A stretch of 64,000 nt of DNA from Bacteroidales bacterium (GTDB lineage Bacteria; Bacteroidota; Bacteroidia; Bacteroidales; UBA1715). The translations under genes were made by a program, and so were the position numbers. Positions within the stretch are counted from its first letter, which is position 1. Every line of letters begins with the position of its first letter. The DNA is taken from positions 1 through 64,000 of the forward strand of contig JAITUU010000032.1 of assembly GCA_031286165.1 (NCBI GenBank), given 5' to 3'. The notes under the pieces are model-generated. The model was not told where the DNA came from. It searched no databases and saw only the letters and a program-made list of their open reading frames with translations. Below are positions 16,514 to 26,257 of this stretch, one piece after another.

Positions 16514-17506
16514 ATGTCTCAAAACTTCTATTCGCTTGTAAAACAATCATTGTTCGTGTGTGTGTGTTGTTGTACCGTTCCTCTCCTTTCCTTTGCGCAG
16601 CCCAAAGGCGACCAAATTAATTATGTAGATGCTAACAATAAAAAACAGGGTTTGTGGATTAAGCGCGATGCGCAGGGCGTAAAACTCTACGAAGGAACAT
16701 TTAAAAACGATGTGCCGGTGGGCGAGTTTAAACGCTTTCACCCCAATGGCACGGTAAAACAATTAATGCTATATAGTTCCGAAAATCCCCTCGAAGTGGC
16801 AGTGCAAACTTTCAACGAACAAGGTGTGCTGGTGGCGCAGGGAAATTTTTACAATCAAAAAAAACATGGCGCATGGCAATATTTTGAAAACAAACAACTC
16901 ATAGCCGAAGATATGTACGACAATGGCGTGCTTGATGGCACTTCCACCATTTATTGGCAAACCACTCCACACCGGCAAACTGCCGAAATTAAGAATTGGA
17001 CACAAGGAAAAAAAGACGGCGCGTGGCTATGGTTCTACGAAAGCGGGCAGGTGCGCATGAATGCCAACTATGCCAACAATACCTTGCACGGAAAATTTAC
17101 CGTGTATTTCGCCAACGGTGCAACCATGCTTTCGGGAGTGTATAAACACGACCGTCGCGATGGCGATTGGACTTACAAAAATGAAGACGGCAGCACAAAA
17201 CTTGTGCTCAAATATGCCAACGGCAAAATGCTCAATCAAGATGAATTTGATAAAGAGCAAACCCGCCAACTCAACGAACAATGGAGCAACGTGCCCGATT
17301 TTGCAGAACCCGATATGAATAATCCCGAACTTGCAGAAGAAACCTCCACGCACATAAAAGACCCCAACGACCCAAGCAATTACGTAGATAATCCCGAAGA
17401 ATTTGTAATGCGCGAAATGGCTCCGGGAGTTGATTTCGATGCACAACAGGAAAATCCAAACACAAAAAAACAAAAAAGTGCGAAAAACACTACAAAACTA
17501 AAATAA
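16514..17506 (+). CDS. Exported MORN-repeat variant (YwqK-like) protein
   Basis: 330 residues with a signal peptide (about 1-28, ending LLSFAQ). Residues about 40-240 are MORN_2-type repeats, for example YEGTFKNDVPVGEFKRFHPN, GAWLWFYESGQVRMNANYAN and GDWTYKNEDGSTKLVLKYAN. The C-terminal 90 residues are acidic and Asn/Pro-rich. MORN-variant proteins are frequent in Bacteroidota; database labels as YwqK-family antitoxins are not good evidence of such a role. It lies 2 bp before nadB, which may reflect co-transcription only. Confidence 0.85.
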   Translation: MSQNFYSLVKQSLFVCVCCCTVPLLSFAQPKGDQINYVDANNKKQGLWIKRDAQGVKLYEGTFKNDVPVGEFKRFHPNGTVKQLMLYSSENPLEVAVQTFNEQGVLVAQGNFYNQKKHGAWQYFENKQLIAEDMYDNGVLDGTSTIYWQTTPHRQTAEIKNWTQGKKDGAWLWFYESGQVRMNANYANNTLHGKFTVYFANGATMLSGVYKHDRRDGDWTYKNEDGSTKLVLKYANGKMLNQDEFDKEQTRQLNEQWSNVPDFAEPDMNNPELAEETSTHIKDPNDPSNYVDNPEEFVMREMAPGVDFDAQQENPNTKKQKSAKNTTKLK

Positions 17507-17508
17507 TC

Positions 17509-19065
17509 ATGCAAATTTCTACCGATTATCTTGTTATAGGTTCCGGACTTGCCGGGTTGAGTTTTGCCCTCAAAGTTGCCGACACCGGCAGCGTTACCAT
17601 ACTCACCAAAACCAAACTCGATATAACCAACACTTCCTTTGCACAAGGCGGTATAGCGGCGGTAATTTCGCAACCCGATAATTTTGCCAGCCACATCAAC
17701 GATACGCTCGTAGCAGGCGCAGGTTTATGCGACCGCGCAGTAGTAGAAAAAGTAATAGAAATCGCACCGCACCTTATTCACGACCTTTTACAGTGGGGAA
17801 CACAGTTCGATACTGCGCAAAACGGCGATTTCGATTTGGCTCGCGAGGGTGGACACAGTGAATTTCGCGTGCTGCACCACAAAGATAAAACCGGCTACGA
17901 AATTCAACGCGCTCTGTGTGAACAAGTGCGCAAACACCCCAATATCCGCATTATTGAAGATTGTTTTGCCATCGACATTATTACCCAACATCACTTGGGA
18001 AAATTGGTAAAACGACACCTCACCGATATAGAATGTTACGGCGCGTATGCTCTTGATACTCAAAATGATACCATTATTACCATTTTGGCAAAAATTACCA
18101 TGCTTGCCAGCGGCGGTGCCGGTCATATTTATTCCAATACCACCAATCCTGCCGTTGCCACCGGCGATGGCATTGCTATGGTTTACCGAGCAAAAGGAAT
18201 TTTAGATAACATGGAATTTGTGCAATTTCACCCTACTGCACTATATAATCCTAAGGAAAAACCGGCATTTCTCATTACCGAGGCAATGCGCGGTGCCGGT
18301 GGAATTTTGAAAGATATTTCGGGTAATGAATTTATGCACAAATACGATGAACGCGGAAGCCTTGCACCGCGCGACATTGTGGCTCGCGCCATAGATAGCG
18401 AAATGAAAATTCACGGTAGCGAGTTTGTGTATTTAGATTGCCGCCATTTCAGCGAAGAATTGTTGCATGGGCACTTCCCCACCATTTACGAAAAATGCCT
18501 GAGCATAGGTATAGACATTAGCAAACAAATGATTCCGGTAACACCTGCGGCACACTATTTTTGCGGCGGAGTGAAAGTAGATTTACACGGAAAAACCAAC
18601 ATACAAAACCTCTACGCCGCCGGTGAAGTGAGTTGCACCGGACTTCACGGAGCAAATCGTTTGGCATCAAATTCCTTGCTCGAAGCCATTGCCTACGCCG
18701 ATTTTTCGGCAAAAAGTGCCACACAAATACTGCCAACCGTAGCATTTGCGCAGCATATTCCCGATTGGGACGACAAGGGAACCACCCAACCCGAAGAAAT
18801 GATTTTGATTACGCAGAATGTAAAAGAAGTGCAGCAAATTCTGAGTAATTACGTAGGTATTGTACGCAGCGAAGTTCGCCTGAAACGCGCCTTTAACCGC
18901 TTGTGGACTATTTACATGGAAACCGAAGAACTCTACAAACAGTCGAAACTTTCGCCGCGATTGTGCGAATTGCGCAACCTTATTCAAGTGGGCTACTTAG
19001 TTATCAAAGCCGCCAATGCCCGCAAAAAAAGCATAGGGCTTCACTATATGGCTGCGTATGAATGA
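17509..19065 (+). CDS. nadB: L-aspartate oxidase
   Basis: NadB oxidises L-aspartate to iminoaspartate, the first step of de novo NAD synthesis. 518 residues with the FAD dinucleotide motif GSGLAG at 11-16, the family motif TNTSFAQGGIAAV (about 41-53), LAREGGHSEFRVLHHKDKTG (about 110-129), FHPTALYNP and AGEVSCTGLHGANRLASNSL near the C-terminal part of the FAD domain. The NadA and NadC partners are not in the window. Confidence 0.96.
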   Translation: MQISTDYLVIGSGLAGLSFALKVADTGSVTILTKTKLDITNTSFAQGGIAAVISQPDNFASHINDTLVAGAGLCDRAVVEKVIEIAPHLIHDLLQWGTQFDTAQNGDFDLAREGGHSEFRVLHHKDKTGYEIQRALCEQVRKHPNIRIIEDCFAIDIITQHHLGKLVKRHLTDIECYGAYALDTQNDTIITILAKITMLASGGAGHIYSNTTNPAVATGDGIAMVYRAKGILDNMEFVQFHPTALYNPKEKPAFLITEAMRGAGGILKDISGNEFMHKYDERGSLAPRDIVARAIDSEMKIHGSEFVYLDCRHFSEELLHGHFPTIYEKCLSIGIDISKQMIPVTPAAHYFCGGVKVDLHGKTNIQNLYAAGEVSCTGLHGANRLASNSLLEAIAYADFSAKSATQILPTVAFAQHIPDWDDKGTTQPEEMILITQNVKEVQQILSNYVGIVRSEVRLKRAFNRLWTIYMETEELYKQSKLSPRLCELRNLIQVGYLVIKAANARKKSIGLHYMAAYE

Positions 19066-19224
19066 GTTCCACCCCATATCCTTTCTCGTTATTCCCTGTG
19101 AAGGCAGAATTCTAAAAAAAATACGCACACTATATGTAGCAGGTCATAAAAGCGGCTGTACATTCTCATAAAAATCACTGCAAACCTGCACCGTGATTTT
19201 CAAACGATTGCATGAATGTTTTTC

Positions 19225-19232
19225 TATTTTTG
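19225..19232 (+). promoter_or_regulatory. -7 box for the superoxide dismutase gene
   Basis: TATTTTTG matches TAnnTTTG, 38 bp before the ATG at 19271. It favours the short gene start, since longer in-frame starts overlap or precede the box. Confidence 0.45.
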
Positions 19233-19270
19233 AAGTAGCAATTTCAATGAAAAACACTCATACCAATCTC

Positions 19271-19951
19271 ATGAAAAAACACATTTTCATACTTTCGTCT
19301 GCGCTTTTGCTCTCTTTTTCAACAATGGCGCAATTTCAAGTGAATAAATTGCCCTACTCGTATAGCGCGTTGGAACCGTATATCGACAGTGCCACCATGT
19401 TTATTCACTACAATTTTCATCACACTGCCTTTGCCAATAATTTGAATCGTATTTTAGCCGATTATCCCGATTGGAAGAGCAAAAGTGATGTGTTTATTTT
19501 GCAGAATATCAATCTTTTACCTGCCGATATTCAAACTGCGGTGCGCAACAATGCCGGTGGTTTTTACAATCACAATCTGTTTTGGGATATTCTTGCACCT
19601 GCCGGCACTGCTCCCATTTCGGCGAAAATGAAAGAGGTGATTGTGCAAAATTTCGGTTCGTTTGAAGCCTTTCAAGCGGAATTTAACCGATTTTCCTCTT
19701 CTGTATTCGGCTCCGGCTGGGTGTGGCTCATGAAAAACGACAAAGGCAAACTCTACATAGCCTCTACTCCCAATCAAGACAATCCCTTAATCAACGCGCT
19801 CTGCCAAAGCGATACGCCTATTCTCGCCCTCGATGTATGGGAACACGCCTATTATTTGGAATATCAAAATCGCAGAGGCGAATATATTGATGCCTTTTGG
19901 CATGTGGTGAATTGGAAAAAAGTAGAAGAATTGTATTTCAAAAAGAATTAA
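19271..19951 (+). CDS. Exported Fe/Mn-family superoxide dismutase
   Basis: 226 residues starting [20 protein letters not shown], a clear signal peptide, so the enzyme should act outside the cytoplasm. SOD body: [20 protein letters not shown], then [11 protein letters not shown] (N-terminal ligand His), [11 protein letters not shown] (second His), SGWVWL and [12 protein letters not shown] (Asp and His ligands). All four metal ligands appear present; Fe or Mn preference cannot be told. Typical Bacteroidales SOD is cytoplasmic, so export is notable. Catalase follows 34 bp downstream on the same strand. Confidence 0.9.
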   Translation: MKKHIFILSSALLLSFSTMAQFQVNKLPYSYSALEPYIDSATMFIHYNFHHTAFANNLNRILADYPDWKSKSDVFILQNINLLPADIQTAVRNNAGGFYNHNLFWDILAPAGTAPISAKMKEVIVQNFGSFEAFQAEFNRFSSSVFGSGWVWLMKNDKGKLYIASTPNQDNPLINALCQSDTPILALDVWEHAYYLEYQNRRGEYIDAFWHVVNWKKVEELYFKKN

Positions 19952-19985
19952 AAAAAAAACGAACAATATACTAAAATTTACACTC

Positions 19986-21452
19986 ATGGAAAAGAAAAAA
20001 ATGACCTCCACCAATGGACGCCCCATTGCCGACAATCAGAATATACAAACTGCCGGACAGCGCGGACCCGTATTATTGCAAGACCCTTGGTTTTTGGAAA
20101 AACTTGCGCATTTCGACCGCGAAGTAATTCCCGAACGCCGTATGCACGCCAAAGGTTCGGGTGCGTATGGCACATTTACCGTAACGCACGACATTACGCG
20201 CTACACTCGCGCTTCGGTTTTTGCACAAGTAGGTAAAAAAACCGAGTGTTTTGTGCGATTTTCCACCGTTGCCGGCGAACGCGGTGCTGCCGATGCCGAA
20301 CGCGACATTCGCGGTTTTGCCATGAAATTCTATACCGATGCCGGAAATTGGGATTTAGTAGGAAACAATACGCCCGTGTTTTTCTTGCGCGACCCGCTCA
20401 AATTTCCCGATTTGAACCACGTGGTGAAACGCGACCCACGCACCAACCTGCGCAGTGCCAACAATAATTGGGATTTTTGGACTCTCCTGCCCGAAGCACT
20501 CCACCAAGTAACCATTGTAATGAGCGATAGAGGCATTCCGGCATCGTATCGCCACATGCACGGTTTTGGCAGCCACACATACAGTTTTATCAACAAAGAT
20601 AATGTGCGCACATGGGTAAAATTCCACTTAGTTACGCAGCAAGGAATTAAAAACCTCACTGACGAAGAGGCTTGTATGATAATAGGTAAAGACCGAGAAT
20701 CGCACCAACGCGATTTGTACGAAAATATTGAAAAAGGAAATTTTCCGCGTTGGGATTTCAAAATTCAAGTAATGACCGAAGACGAGGCAGACAAATACCG
20801 TATCAATCCCTTTGACCTTACCAAAGTGTGGTCGCACAAAGAATTTCCGTTGATTGACGTGGGTGTGTTGGAACTCAATAAAAATCCTGAAAATTACTAT
20901 GCCGAAGTGGAACAATCTGCTTTCAATCCTATGAATGTGGTGGACGGTATTGGATTTTCGCCCGATAAAATGTTACAAGGTCGCTTGTTTTCTTATGGCG
21001 ATGCGCAACGCTACCGCTTGGGCGTGAATCACAACGAAATTCCGGTGAATAAACCACGTTGCCCCTTCCATGCCTTCCACCGCGATGGACAAATGCGCAC
21101 CGATGGCAATCATGGTTCTACATTAGGCTATGAACCCAATAGTTACGGAGAATGGCAAGATTCTCCCGAAACGAAAGAACCGCCGCTCAAACTACACGGC
21201 GATGCCTACAATTACAACGAACGCGAATACGATGAGGATTATTACTCGCAACCCGGCGATTTGTTCCGCTTAATGACACCGGCACAACAACAAGTACTTT
21301 TTGAAAACACCGGTCGCGCTATGGGCGATGCCGAACTTTTCATAAAACAACGCCACACGCGCAACTGCTACAAAGCCGACCCTGCATACGGCACCGGCGT
21401 AGCAAAAGCACTCGGCATTTCGTTGGAAGACGCGTTGAAAGAAACACGATAA
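19986..21452 (+). CDS. katA: Monofunctional haem catalase
   Basis: 488 residues, the small-subunit (clade 3-like) size. Catalytic His54 lies in [12 protein letters not shown], and the distal-side Asn in [12 protein letters not shown]. The haem-ligand Tyr337 sits in [12 protein letters not shown]. It dismutes hydrogen peroxide, the product of the exported SOD encoded just upstream. No signal peptide is seen. The following oxidoreductase starts 23 bp after the stop, suggesting one stress operon. Confidence 0.96.
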   Translation: MEKKKMTSTNGRPIADNQNIQTAGQRGPVLLQDPWFLEKLAHFDREVIPERRMHAKGSGAYGTFTVTHDITRYTRASVFAQVGKKTECFVRFSTVAGERGAADAERDIRGFAMKFYTDAGNWDLVGNNTPVFFLRDPLKFPDLNHVVKRDPRTNLRSANNNWDFWTLLPEALHQVTIVMSDRGIPASYRHMHGFGSHTYSFINKDNVRTWVKFHLVTQQGIKNLTDEEACMIIGKDRESHQRDLYENIEKGNFPRWDFKIQVMTEDEADKYRINPFDLTKVWSHKEFPLIDVGVLELNKNPENYYAEVEQSAFNPMNVVDGIGFSPDKMLQGRLFSYGDAQRYRLGVNHNEIPVNKPRCPFHAFHRDGQMRTDGNHGSTLGYEPNSYGEWQDSPETKEPPLKLHGDAYNYNEREYDEDYYSQPGDLFRLMTPAQQQVLFENTGRAMGDAELFIKQRHTRNCYKADPAYGTGVAKALGISLEDALKETR

Positions 21453-21475
21453 CGCAACTATTGAAGATTCTAAAT

Positions 21476-22828
21476 ATGACATCGAATTATAGAAATATCG
21501 TGATAGGTTTCGGAAAAGCCGGACGAGCGTTGGCAAAAAGTTTGGCAATTCACGGAGAATCGGTATTGCTGGTGGAAAAAGACACCGAAATGTATGGTGG
21601 CACCTGCCCCAATGTGGGCTGTGCTCCGTCCAAAGCATTGATTGTGCGGGCAAATAGAAACGAAAATTTCACCCAAGCAATAGCCGAAAAACGCGAATTG
21701 GTGCTCAAATTGCGCTCAATGGCAACCGGTATGCTCACTTCGGAAAGTAATATAGTGATTTTGAACGGAGAAGCATCGTTTGTGAACGATAAAGAAATTA
21801 CAGTGTTACTGCCAAACGGCACAAATGTGAACTTTACCGCTAATCGCATTTTTATAGATACCGGTGCAACACCGGTGATGCCGCCTATTTCGGGACTAAA
21901 CGAGAGCAAAAACGTGATTACCACCAAAGAGGCACTGAATCTCGACACTCTGCCCAAGCATTTTGTAATCATTGGTGCAGGCTTTGCCGGATTGGAATTT
22001 GCAGCAATGTATCAACGTTTTGGTGCGAAAGTTTCGGTGATTGATTATCACAAAAATTTCATACCTTCGATGGACGAAGATGTATCCGAACAAATTTTCT
22101 GCGATATGCACCATGACGGTATTCAGTTCTTTTTAGATTCGCAAATTACTGAAATACAGTACGGTGAAAAACATAGCACGATAGTATTTACGCACAATGG
22201 CAAGCAACATTCGTTGATAGCCGATAAAATTTTGGTAACAACCGGCAGAAAAGCAAATATTGCAGCACTTGGTTTGGAGCACACGAATATTCAAGTAACA
22301 CCACAAGGAACAATTCAGGTAGATGATAAACTACAAACCAGCGTGAGCGGCGTATGGGCAATGGGCGATGTGCGGGGAGGGTTGCAATTTTACTACCTCT
22401 CCACCGATGATTTTCGGATTGTGGAAAATCAATTATTTGGCGACAACACTCGTTTGTTGAGCGACCGCACCCCTGTACCATACTGCGTATTTATCAATCC
22501 TACTCTGTCGCACATAGGGCTGACAGAAAAAGAGGCGAAGGCACAAAATATTCCGTATCGTTTGTTCAAAATGCAGGCTGCGCGAATTGTAAAAGCAAAC
22601 GTGGTGGGCGACACCAAAGGCGTGCTCAAAGCCTTAGTAAATCCGGTAAACGACCAAATTCTTGGTGCAACGCTCTATCACGAAGATTCTCACGAAGTTA
22701 TCAATCTACTTGCAGTTGCTATAAAAGCACGCATACCTTACACATTACTACAAAAAAACATTTTCACACACCCAAGCATGAGCGAAGGCTTGAATGATTT
22801 GTTTTCATCGGAAATTATTGAGGCGTAA
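21476..22828 (+). CDS. Pyridine nucleotide-disulfide oxidoreductase, RclA/mercuric-reductase-like
   Basis: 450 residues from the ATG at 21476. The FAD motif is atypical (IGFGKAG) and is followed by GGTCPNVGCAPSKAL, whose two Cys form the redox-active disulfide. The NAD(P) motif GAGFAGLEFA and second FAD motif VSGVWAMGDVRGG follow, and the C-terminal dimerisation domain includes FTHPSMSEGLNDLF. The combination and the catalase context resemble RclA (YkgC), a copper/NAD(P)H flavoenzyme for reactive-chlorine stress, more than dihydrolipoamide dehydrogenase. This assignment is by resemblance; substrate unproven. Confidence 0.8.
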   Translation: MTSNYRNIVIGFGKAGRALAKSLAIHGESVLLVEKDTEMYGGTCPNVGCAPSKALIVRANRNENFTQAIAEKRELVLKLRSMATGMLTSESNIVILNGEASFVNDKEITVLLPNGTNVNFTANRIFIDTGATPVMPPISGLNESKNVITTKEALNLDTLPKHFVIIGAGFAGLEFAAMYQRFGAKVSVIDYHKNFIPSMDEDVSEQIFCDMHHDGIQFFLDSQITEIQYGEKHSTIVFTHNGKQHSLIADKILVTTGRKANIAALGLEHTNIQVTPQGTIQVDDKLQTSVSGVWAMGDVRGGLQFYYLSTDDFRIVENQLFGDNTRLLSDRTPVPYCVFINPTLSHIGLTEKEAKAQNIPYRLFKMQAARIVKANVVGDTKGVLKALVNPVNDQILGATLYHEDSHEVINLLAVAIKARIPYTLLQKNIFTHPSMSEGLNDLFSSEIIEA

Positions 22829-22956
22829 GTTTTAATAATGGTTACTTTACTCATAAAAACGGGCACAAGACATGGGGCAAACTCTCATGTCTTGTGTTTT
22901 TTATGCGTATTGCAATACTCTTTGTGCACACTGCAATTGTATTACAAGAAAATTTG

Positions 22957-22964
22957 TACCTTTG
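22957..22964 (+). promoter_or_regulatory. -7 box for rpiB
   Basis: TACCTTTG matches TAnnTTTG, 15 bp before the rpiB ATG; a TTG at 22937-22939 lies 17 bp upstream as a possible -33 element. Confidence 0.55.
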
Positions 22965-22979
22965 CAGAAAATTATACGC

Positions 22980-23411
22980 ATGAAAGCAAAAATTGCAGTA
23001 GCCGCCGACCACGCAGGTTTTTACATGAAAGAATTTATTTTTAGCACTCTTGAAAAAGAAGGGTATGAAGTAAGAAATTTTGGCACGTTTTCCGACAATT
23101 CGGTGGATTATCCCGATTTTGCCCACACACTCGCGCAGGCGGTAAGTGCCGGCGAATACGACTATGGATTTCTATTTTGCGGTTCGGGGAATGGCGTGAA
23201 TATGACCGCAAACAAACATAAAAATGTGCGCTCGGCACTCTGTTGGGAAAGCGAAATTGCGCGATTGGCGCGTGCACACAACAATGCCAACGTGTGTGCC
23301 ATTCCTGCTCGATTTATCAGTGCCAACGAAACTGCAAGCATTGTAACCGCATTTTTGAACACTTCCTTTGAAGGTGGACGACACGAACAACGTGTGCAAA
23401 AAATATGCTAA
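22980..23411 (+). CDS. rpiB: Ribose-5-phosphate isomerase B
   Basis: RpiB interconverts ribose-5-phosphate and ribulose-5-phosphate in the pentose phosphate pathway. 143 residues from the ATG at 22980, normal family length. Motifs: AADHAGFYMKEFI (about 8-20), DYPDFAHTLAQAV (about 41-53) and the catalytic-Cys loop FCGSGNGVNMTANK (about 65-78), then the conserved His/Asn segment AHNNANVCAIPARF. The window-upstream in-frame extension precedes the promoter and is not used. Confidence 0.94.
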   Translation: MKAKIAVAADHAGFYMKEFIFSTLEKEGYEVRNFGTFSDNSVDYPDFAHTLAQAVSAGEYDYGFLFCGSGNGVNMTANKHKNVRSALCWESEIARLARAHNNANVCAIPARFISANETASIVTAFLNTSFEGGRHEQRVQKIC

Positions 23412-23469
23412 TTAACAATGATTCAATACGTTAATTACCCATTACTCAATTATTCAGTTATTTTTCACT

Positions 23470-24840
23470 ATGTCGAATAAATCACTATTTCAAAAAAAAG
23501 CAGAGAAAATTGCCTTCAACGAAAATCATAGAAAAACCATTCGGTTTAATATGGGGAAATACTACGCAGCGGTGAACGCAGGCAAGGCTCGTTATAACAA
23601 TTTGGAGGCTACTCGCACTCGCACTGCCAATATAAAACGACATACGCTGGAAAATTTGGCGCAGTATTTACAAGAATTTGAAGAAACTTTTACGCGCAAT
23701 GGTGGCGAAGTACTGTGGGCACGTACAGCAGACGATGCAGTGCAATTTATTTCACGTATTCTACAAGAACACAACGTAAAATCGGTGGTAAAAAGCAAGT
23801 CGATGACCACCGAAGAAATAGAATTGAATCACGAACTTGAAAAAATCGGTATAGAATCGGTGGAAACCGATTTGGGTGAATATATAGTGCAACTTGCCGG
23901 CGAAAAACCCTATCACATAGTAACACCGGCTATGCACAAATCGAAACGCGATGTGGCGGAATTATTCCACAACCATTTTAATTTTCCCCTCGATAGCACA
24001 GCAGAAGAAATGACGGCGTTGGCACGCGAGAAACTACGCGAAAAATATTTGGCGGCAGGCGCGGGAATTACCGGTGCAAATTTTGTGATTGCCAACAAAG
24101 GTGCAATTTGCGTTACCGAAAATGAAGGAAACGCAATTATGAGTACCGCTTTCCCTCCTATTCACATTGCCATTGCCGGAATAGAAAAAGTTATTCCTTC
24201 CATGCAGGATTTGGCGGTATTTTGGGCACATTTAGCGCAACACGGTACAGGGCAGGCAATTTCTTCGTATAGTTCCATGTTTAGCGCAGCGAAAAAAGAA
24301 GGCGAAAGCGATGGTCCGAAAAAAATGTACGTGATATTGCTCGACAATGGTCGCACGAATTTATACAAAAACAAAACTTTCAATGTTGCGCTTTCGTGCA
24401 TACGCTGCGGAGCCTGCCTCAATGCCTGCCCGATTTATAAAAACATAGGCGGCTACACTTACAATACCACCTATCAAGGTCCTATTGGCACGGTCATTAC
24501 ACCGCATTTAAAAAATTTTGCCGACTACGTGCATTTAAGTTCGGCATGTTCACTTTGCGGCGCGTGTTCATCTGTGTGCCCTCAGCGCATACCGCTCCAC
24601 GAATTAATTCTCGAAAACAGAAAATTGGCGGTACAAGAAAAACTTTCTCCCGAAATTGAACGAATAGGCATGAAAGGATTTGAGTTTATTACCGCCAAAG
24701 GTTCGCGCATGGATAGCGTGAATGGTACCGTAAAAAATACCGCCATAGCACTTTTTGCAAAAAATGCGTGGGGCAAAAAACGCGCTATGCCACGATTTGC
24801 AACATTATCCTTCCGTAAATTATATAAAAAGAATACGTAA
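23470..24840 (+). CDS. lutB: LutB/LldF-type iron-sulfur protein (lactate utilisation)
   Basis: 456 residues. The N-terminal domain is of the LutB/YkgF kind (KSMTTEEIELNHELEKIGIE and GAICVTENEGNAIM, about 110-225). Two CxxCxxCxxxC clusters follow: CIRCGACLNACPIYKNIGG (about 312-330) and SACSLCGACSSVCP (about 357-370), for two [4Fe-4S] centres. LutB is the middle subunit of LutABC, which oxidises L-lactate. Here no lutA or lutC is adjacent on either side, so the partners must lie elsewhere or the protein has another electron-transfer role. Confidence 0.9.
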   Translation: MSNKSLFQKKAEKIAFNENHRKTIRFNMGKYYAAVNAGKARYNNLEATRTRTANIKRHTLENLAQYLQEFEETFTRNGGEVLWARTADDAVQFISRILQEHNVKSVVKSKSMTTEEIELNHELEKIGIESVETDLGEYIVQLAGEKPYHIVTPAMHKSKRDVAELFHNHFNFPLDSTAEEMTALAREKLREKYLAAGAGITGANFVIANKGAICVTENEGNAIMSTAFPPIHIAIAGIEKVIPSMQDLAVFWAHLAQHGTGQAISSYSSMFSAAKKEGESDGPKKMYVILLDNGRTNLYKNKTFNVALSCIRCGACLNACPIYKNIGGYTYNTTYQGPIGTVITPHLKNFADYVHLSSACSLCGACSSVCPQRIPLHELILENRKLAVQEKLSPEIERIGMKGFEFITAKGSRMDSVNGTVKNTAIALFAKNAWGKKRAMPRFATLSFRKLYKKNT

Positions 24841-24899
24841 ATCGAGTTTTCTGCCTTCGCAGGAACGGCGAAGTCCTCAACGGAGTTAAAGACACATTC

Positions 24900-26237
24900 T
24901 TATTTCTGTTTCATTATGGTAAAAATGGTGGACAATTTCACTTTTTTACCATACATAAGCAGTCCCGATTTATACATTCGCGCGGCGAAAAACATACTTG
25001 CCACGCAGGAAAGCAGGAGTGTAAATACCGAAAGTAGCACTTGCCAATAAGGAACGCCGAAGGGCAAACGCGCCATCATTGCAATAGGAGCGGTGAAGGG
25101 TATGAACGAAAGCCACTGCGCCACTACTCCTGTGGGATTCACAATAATACTATTGAGCAACACTATACTGAGAATGAGCGGCAAACTCACCGGAATAATG
25201 AATTGCTGCGTATCGCTATCGTGGTCGAGCAGTGCACCAATACCGGCAAAAATACCGCCGTAGAGTAAATATCCAACTATGAAAAAGAAGAAAAACGCCG
25301 CGAACATAACACCCCAATTCACGCCGTCAAGTGTTTGAAATAGATCTATCACGTAATCGTATTGCACGGTATTCGGGGTAAATTGCACTGCATTTGTGGA
25401 ACTTTCCAGCGTTTGCGCAAGTTCGGGCAGTGGCGTAGGATTATAAATTTCGGGAAATATGAGTTTTTGTGCAGCAGTTACTATGGCAAAACTCAGTGCT
25501 ATCCACAACACAAATTGTACTAACCCTACCAAGCAAATGCCGAGAATTTTTCCCACCATGAGTTGAATAGGTTTCACCGAAGACACAATAACTTCCACCA
25601 CGCGATTGCTTTTTTCTTCTATCACTCCGCGCAGCACCAGCACACCGTACATAAATATGAAAAAATAAATCATAAGTGCCGCAGCCACCGCCATAATAGA
25701 TTTTTTGGTAAGCGAACTTTCTTCGTCTATATATTCACCATCACTTGTCCATTTTTGCACACCAATACTCACCGGCGTGCGCACACGCTTAATAGTTTCG
25801 GGCGACACATTTTCTTTTATCAACGCCATATATTCCAAATCGCGGCGCAAAACATAACCTACGTATGCTTTCAAGGCATTGTCTATCCACACGTTGGAAT
25901 AAATAATTGCCGTGTTCGAGGCAAAAATATTGCCCGGAATAAAGAGTACGGCATCAAACCCGGAATTTTCAAAATCCTTACGAATTTCTTCCACAGTAAC
26001 TTCGGTAACTATGGTAAAATGGTAGTTTTCAAAATCTTTAATCGTTTCACCAAGTATATGAGTTTCGTCTATAATTGCAACGGTATGAATTTGATTTTTC
26101 TCGATTTTTTGCAACCACAGCGGCACAATCAACATAGCAGCAATAAGCAAGGGACCCACAATACTCATTACAATAAACGATGTTTTTTGTATGCGTGAGG
26201 TAAATTCGCGTTTGAATATCAGTGAAATAATGTTCAT
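24900..26237 (-). CDS. ABC-2 type transporter permease (NatB-like)
   Basis: 445 residues. A cytoplasmic start (MNIISLIFKREFTSRIQKTS) leads to TM1 (about 22-42, FIVMSIVGPLLIAAMLIVPL). A large extracytoplasmic domain (about 45-180) follows, then five to six membrane helices from about 185 to 435, including IYFFIFMYGVLVLRGVIEEK, whose EKSNRVVEVIVSS is typical of ABC-2 permeases. Its ATPase is three genes upstream (28333-27407), with the radical SAM and Cys-rich genes between, 20 bp from the latter. Substrate unknown; NatAB-like exporters move sodium, drugs or peptides. Confidence 0.9.
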   Translation of the reverse strand: MNIISLIFKREFTSRIQKTSFIVMSIVGPLLIAAMLIVPLWLQKIEKNQIHTVAIIDETHILGETIKDFENYHFTIVTEVTVEEIRKDFENSGFDAVLFIPGNIFASNTAIIYSNVWIDNALKAYVGYVLRRDLEYMALIKENVSPETIKRVRTPVSIGVQKWTSDGEYIDEESSLTKKSIMAVAAALMIYFFIFMYGVLVLRGVIEEKSNRVVEVIVSSVKPIQLMVGKILGICLVGLVQFVLWIALSFAIVTAAQKLIFPEIYNPTPLPELAQTLESSTNAVQFTPNTVQYDYVIDLFQTLDGVNWGVMFAAFFFFFIVGYLLYGGIFAGIGALLDHDSDTQQFIIPVSLPLILSIVLLNSIIVNPTGVVAQWLSFIPFTAPIAMMARLPFGVPYWQVLLSVFTLLLSCVASMFFAARMYKSGLLMYGKKVKLSTIFTIMKQK

Positions 26238-26257
26238 TAATCAGCAAATGTAAGTAG

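Noticed and set aside
16514-17506. Toxin-antitoxin reading of the MORN/YwqK-like gene
   Set aside because: The protein has a signal peptide and no toxin neighbour; nadB directly follows, so an antitoxin role is not supported.
24841-24899. Terminator between lutB and the ABC permease
   Set aside because: Short GCCTTCGC/GGCGAAG-like complementarity is present, but no adequate stem with a T-tract could be built.
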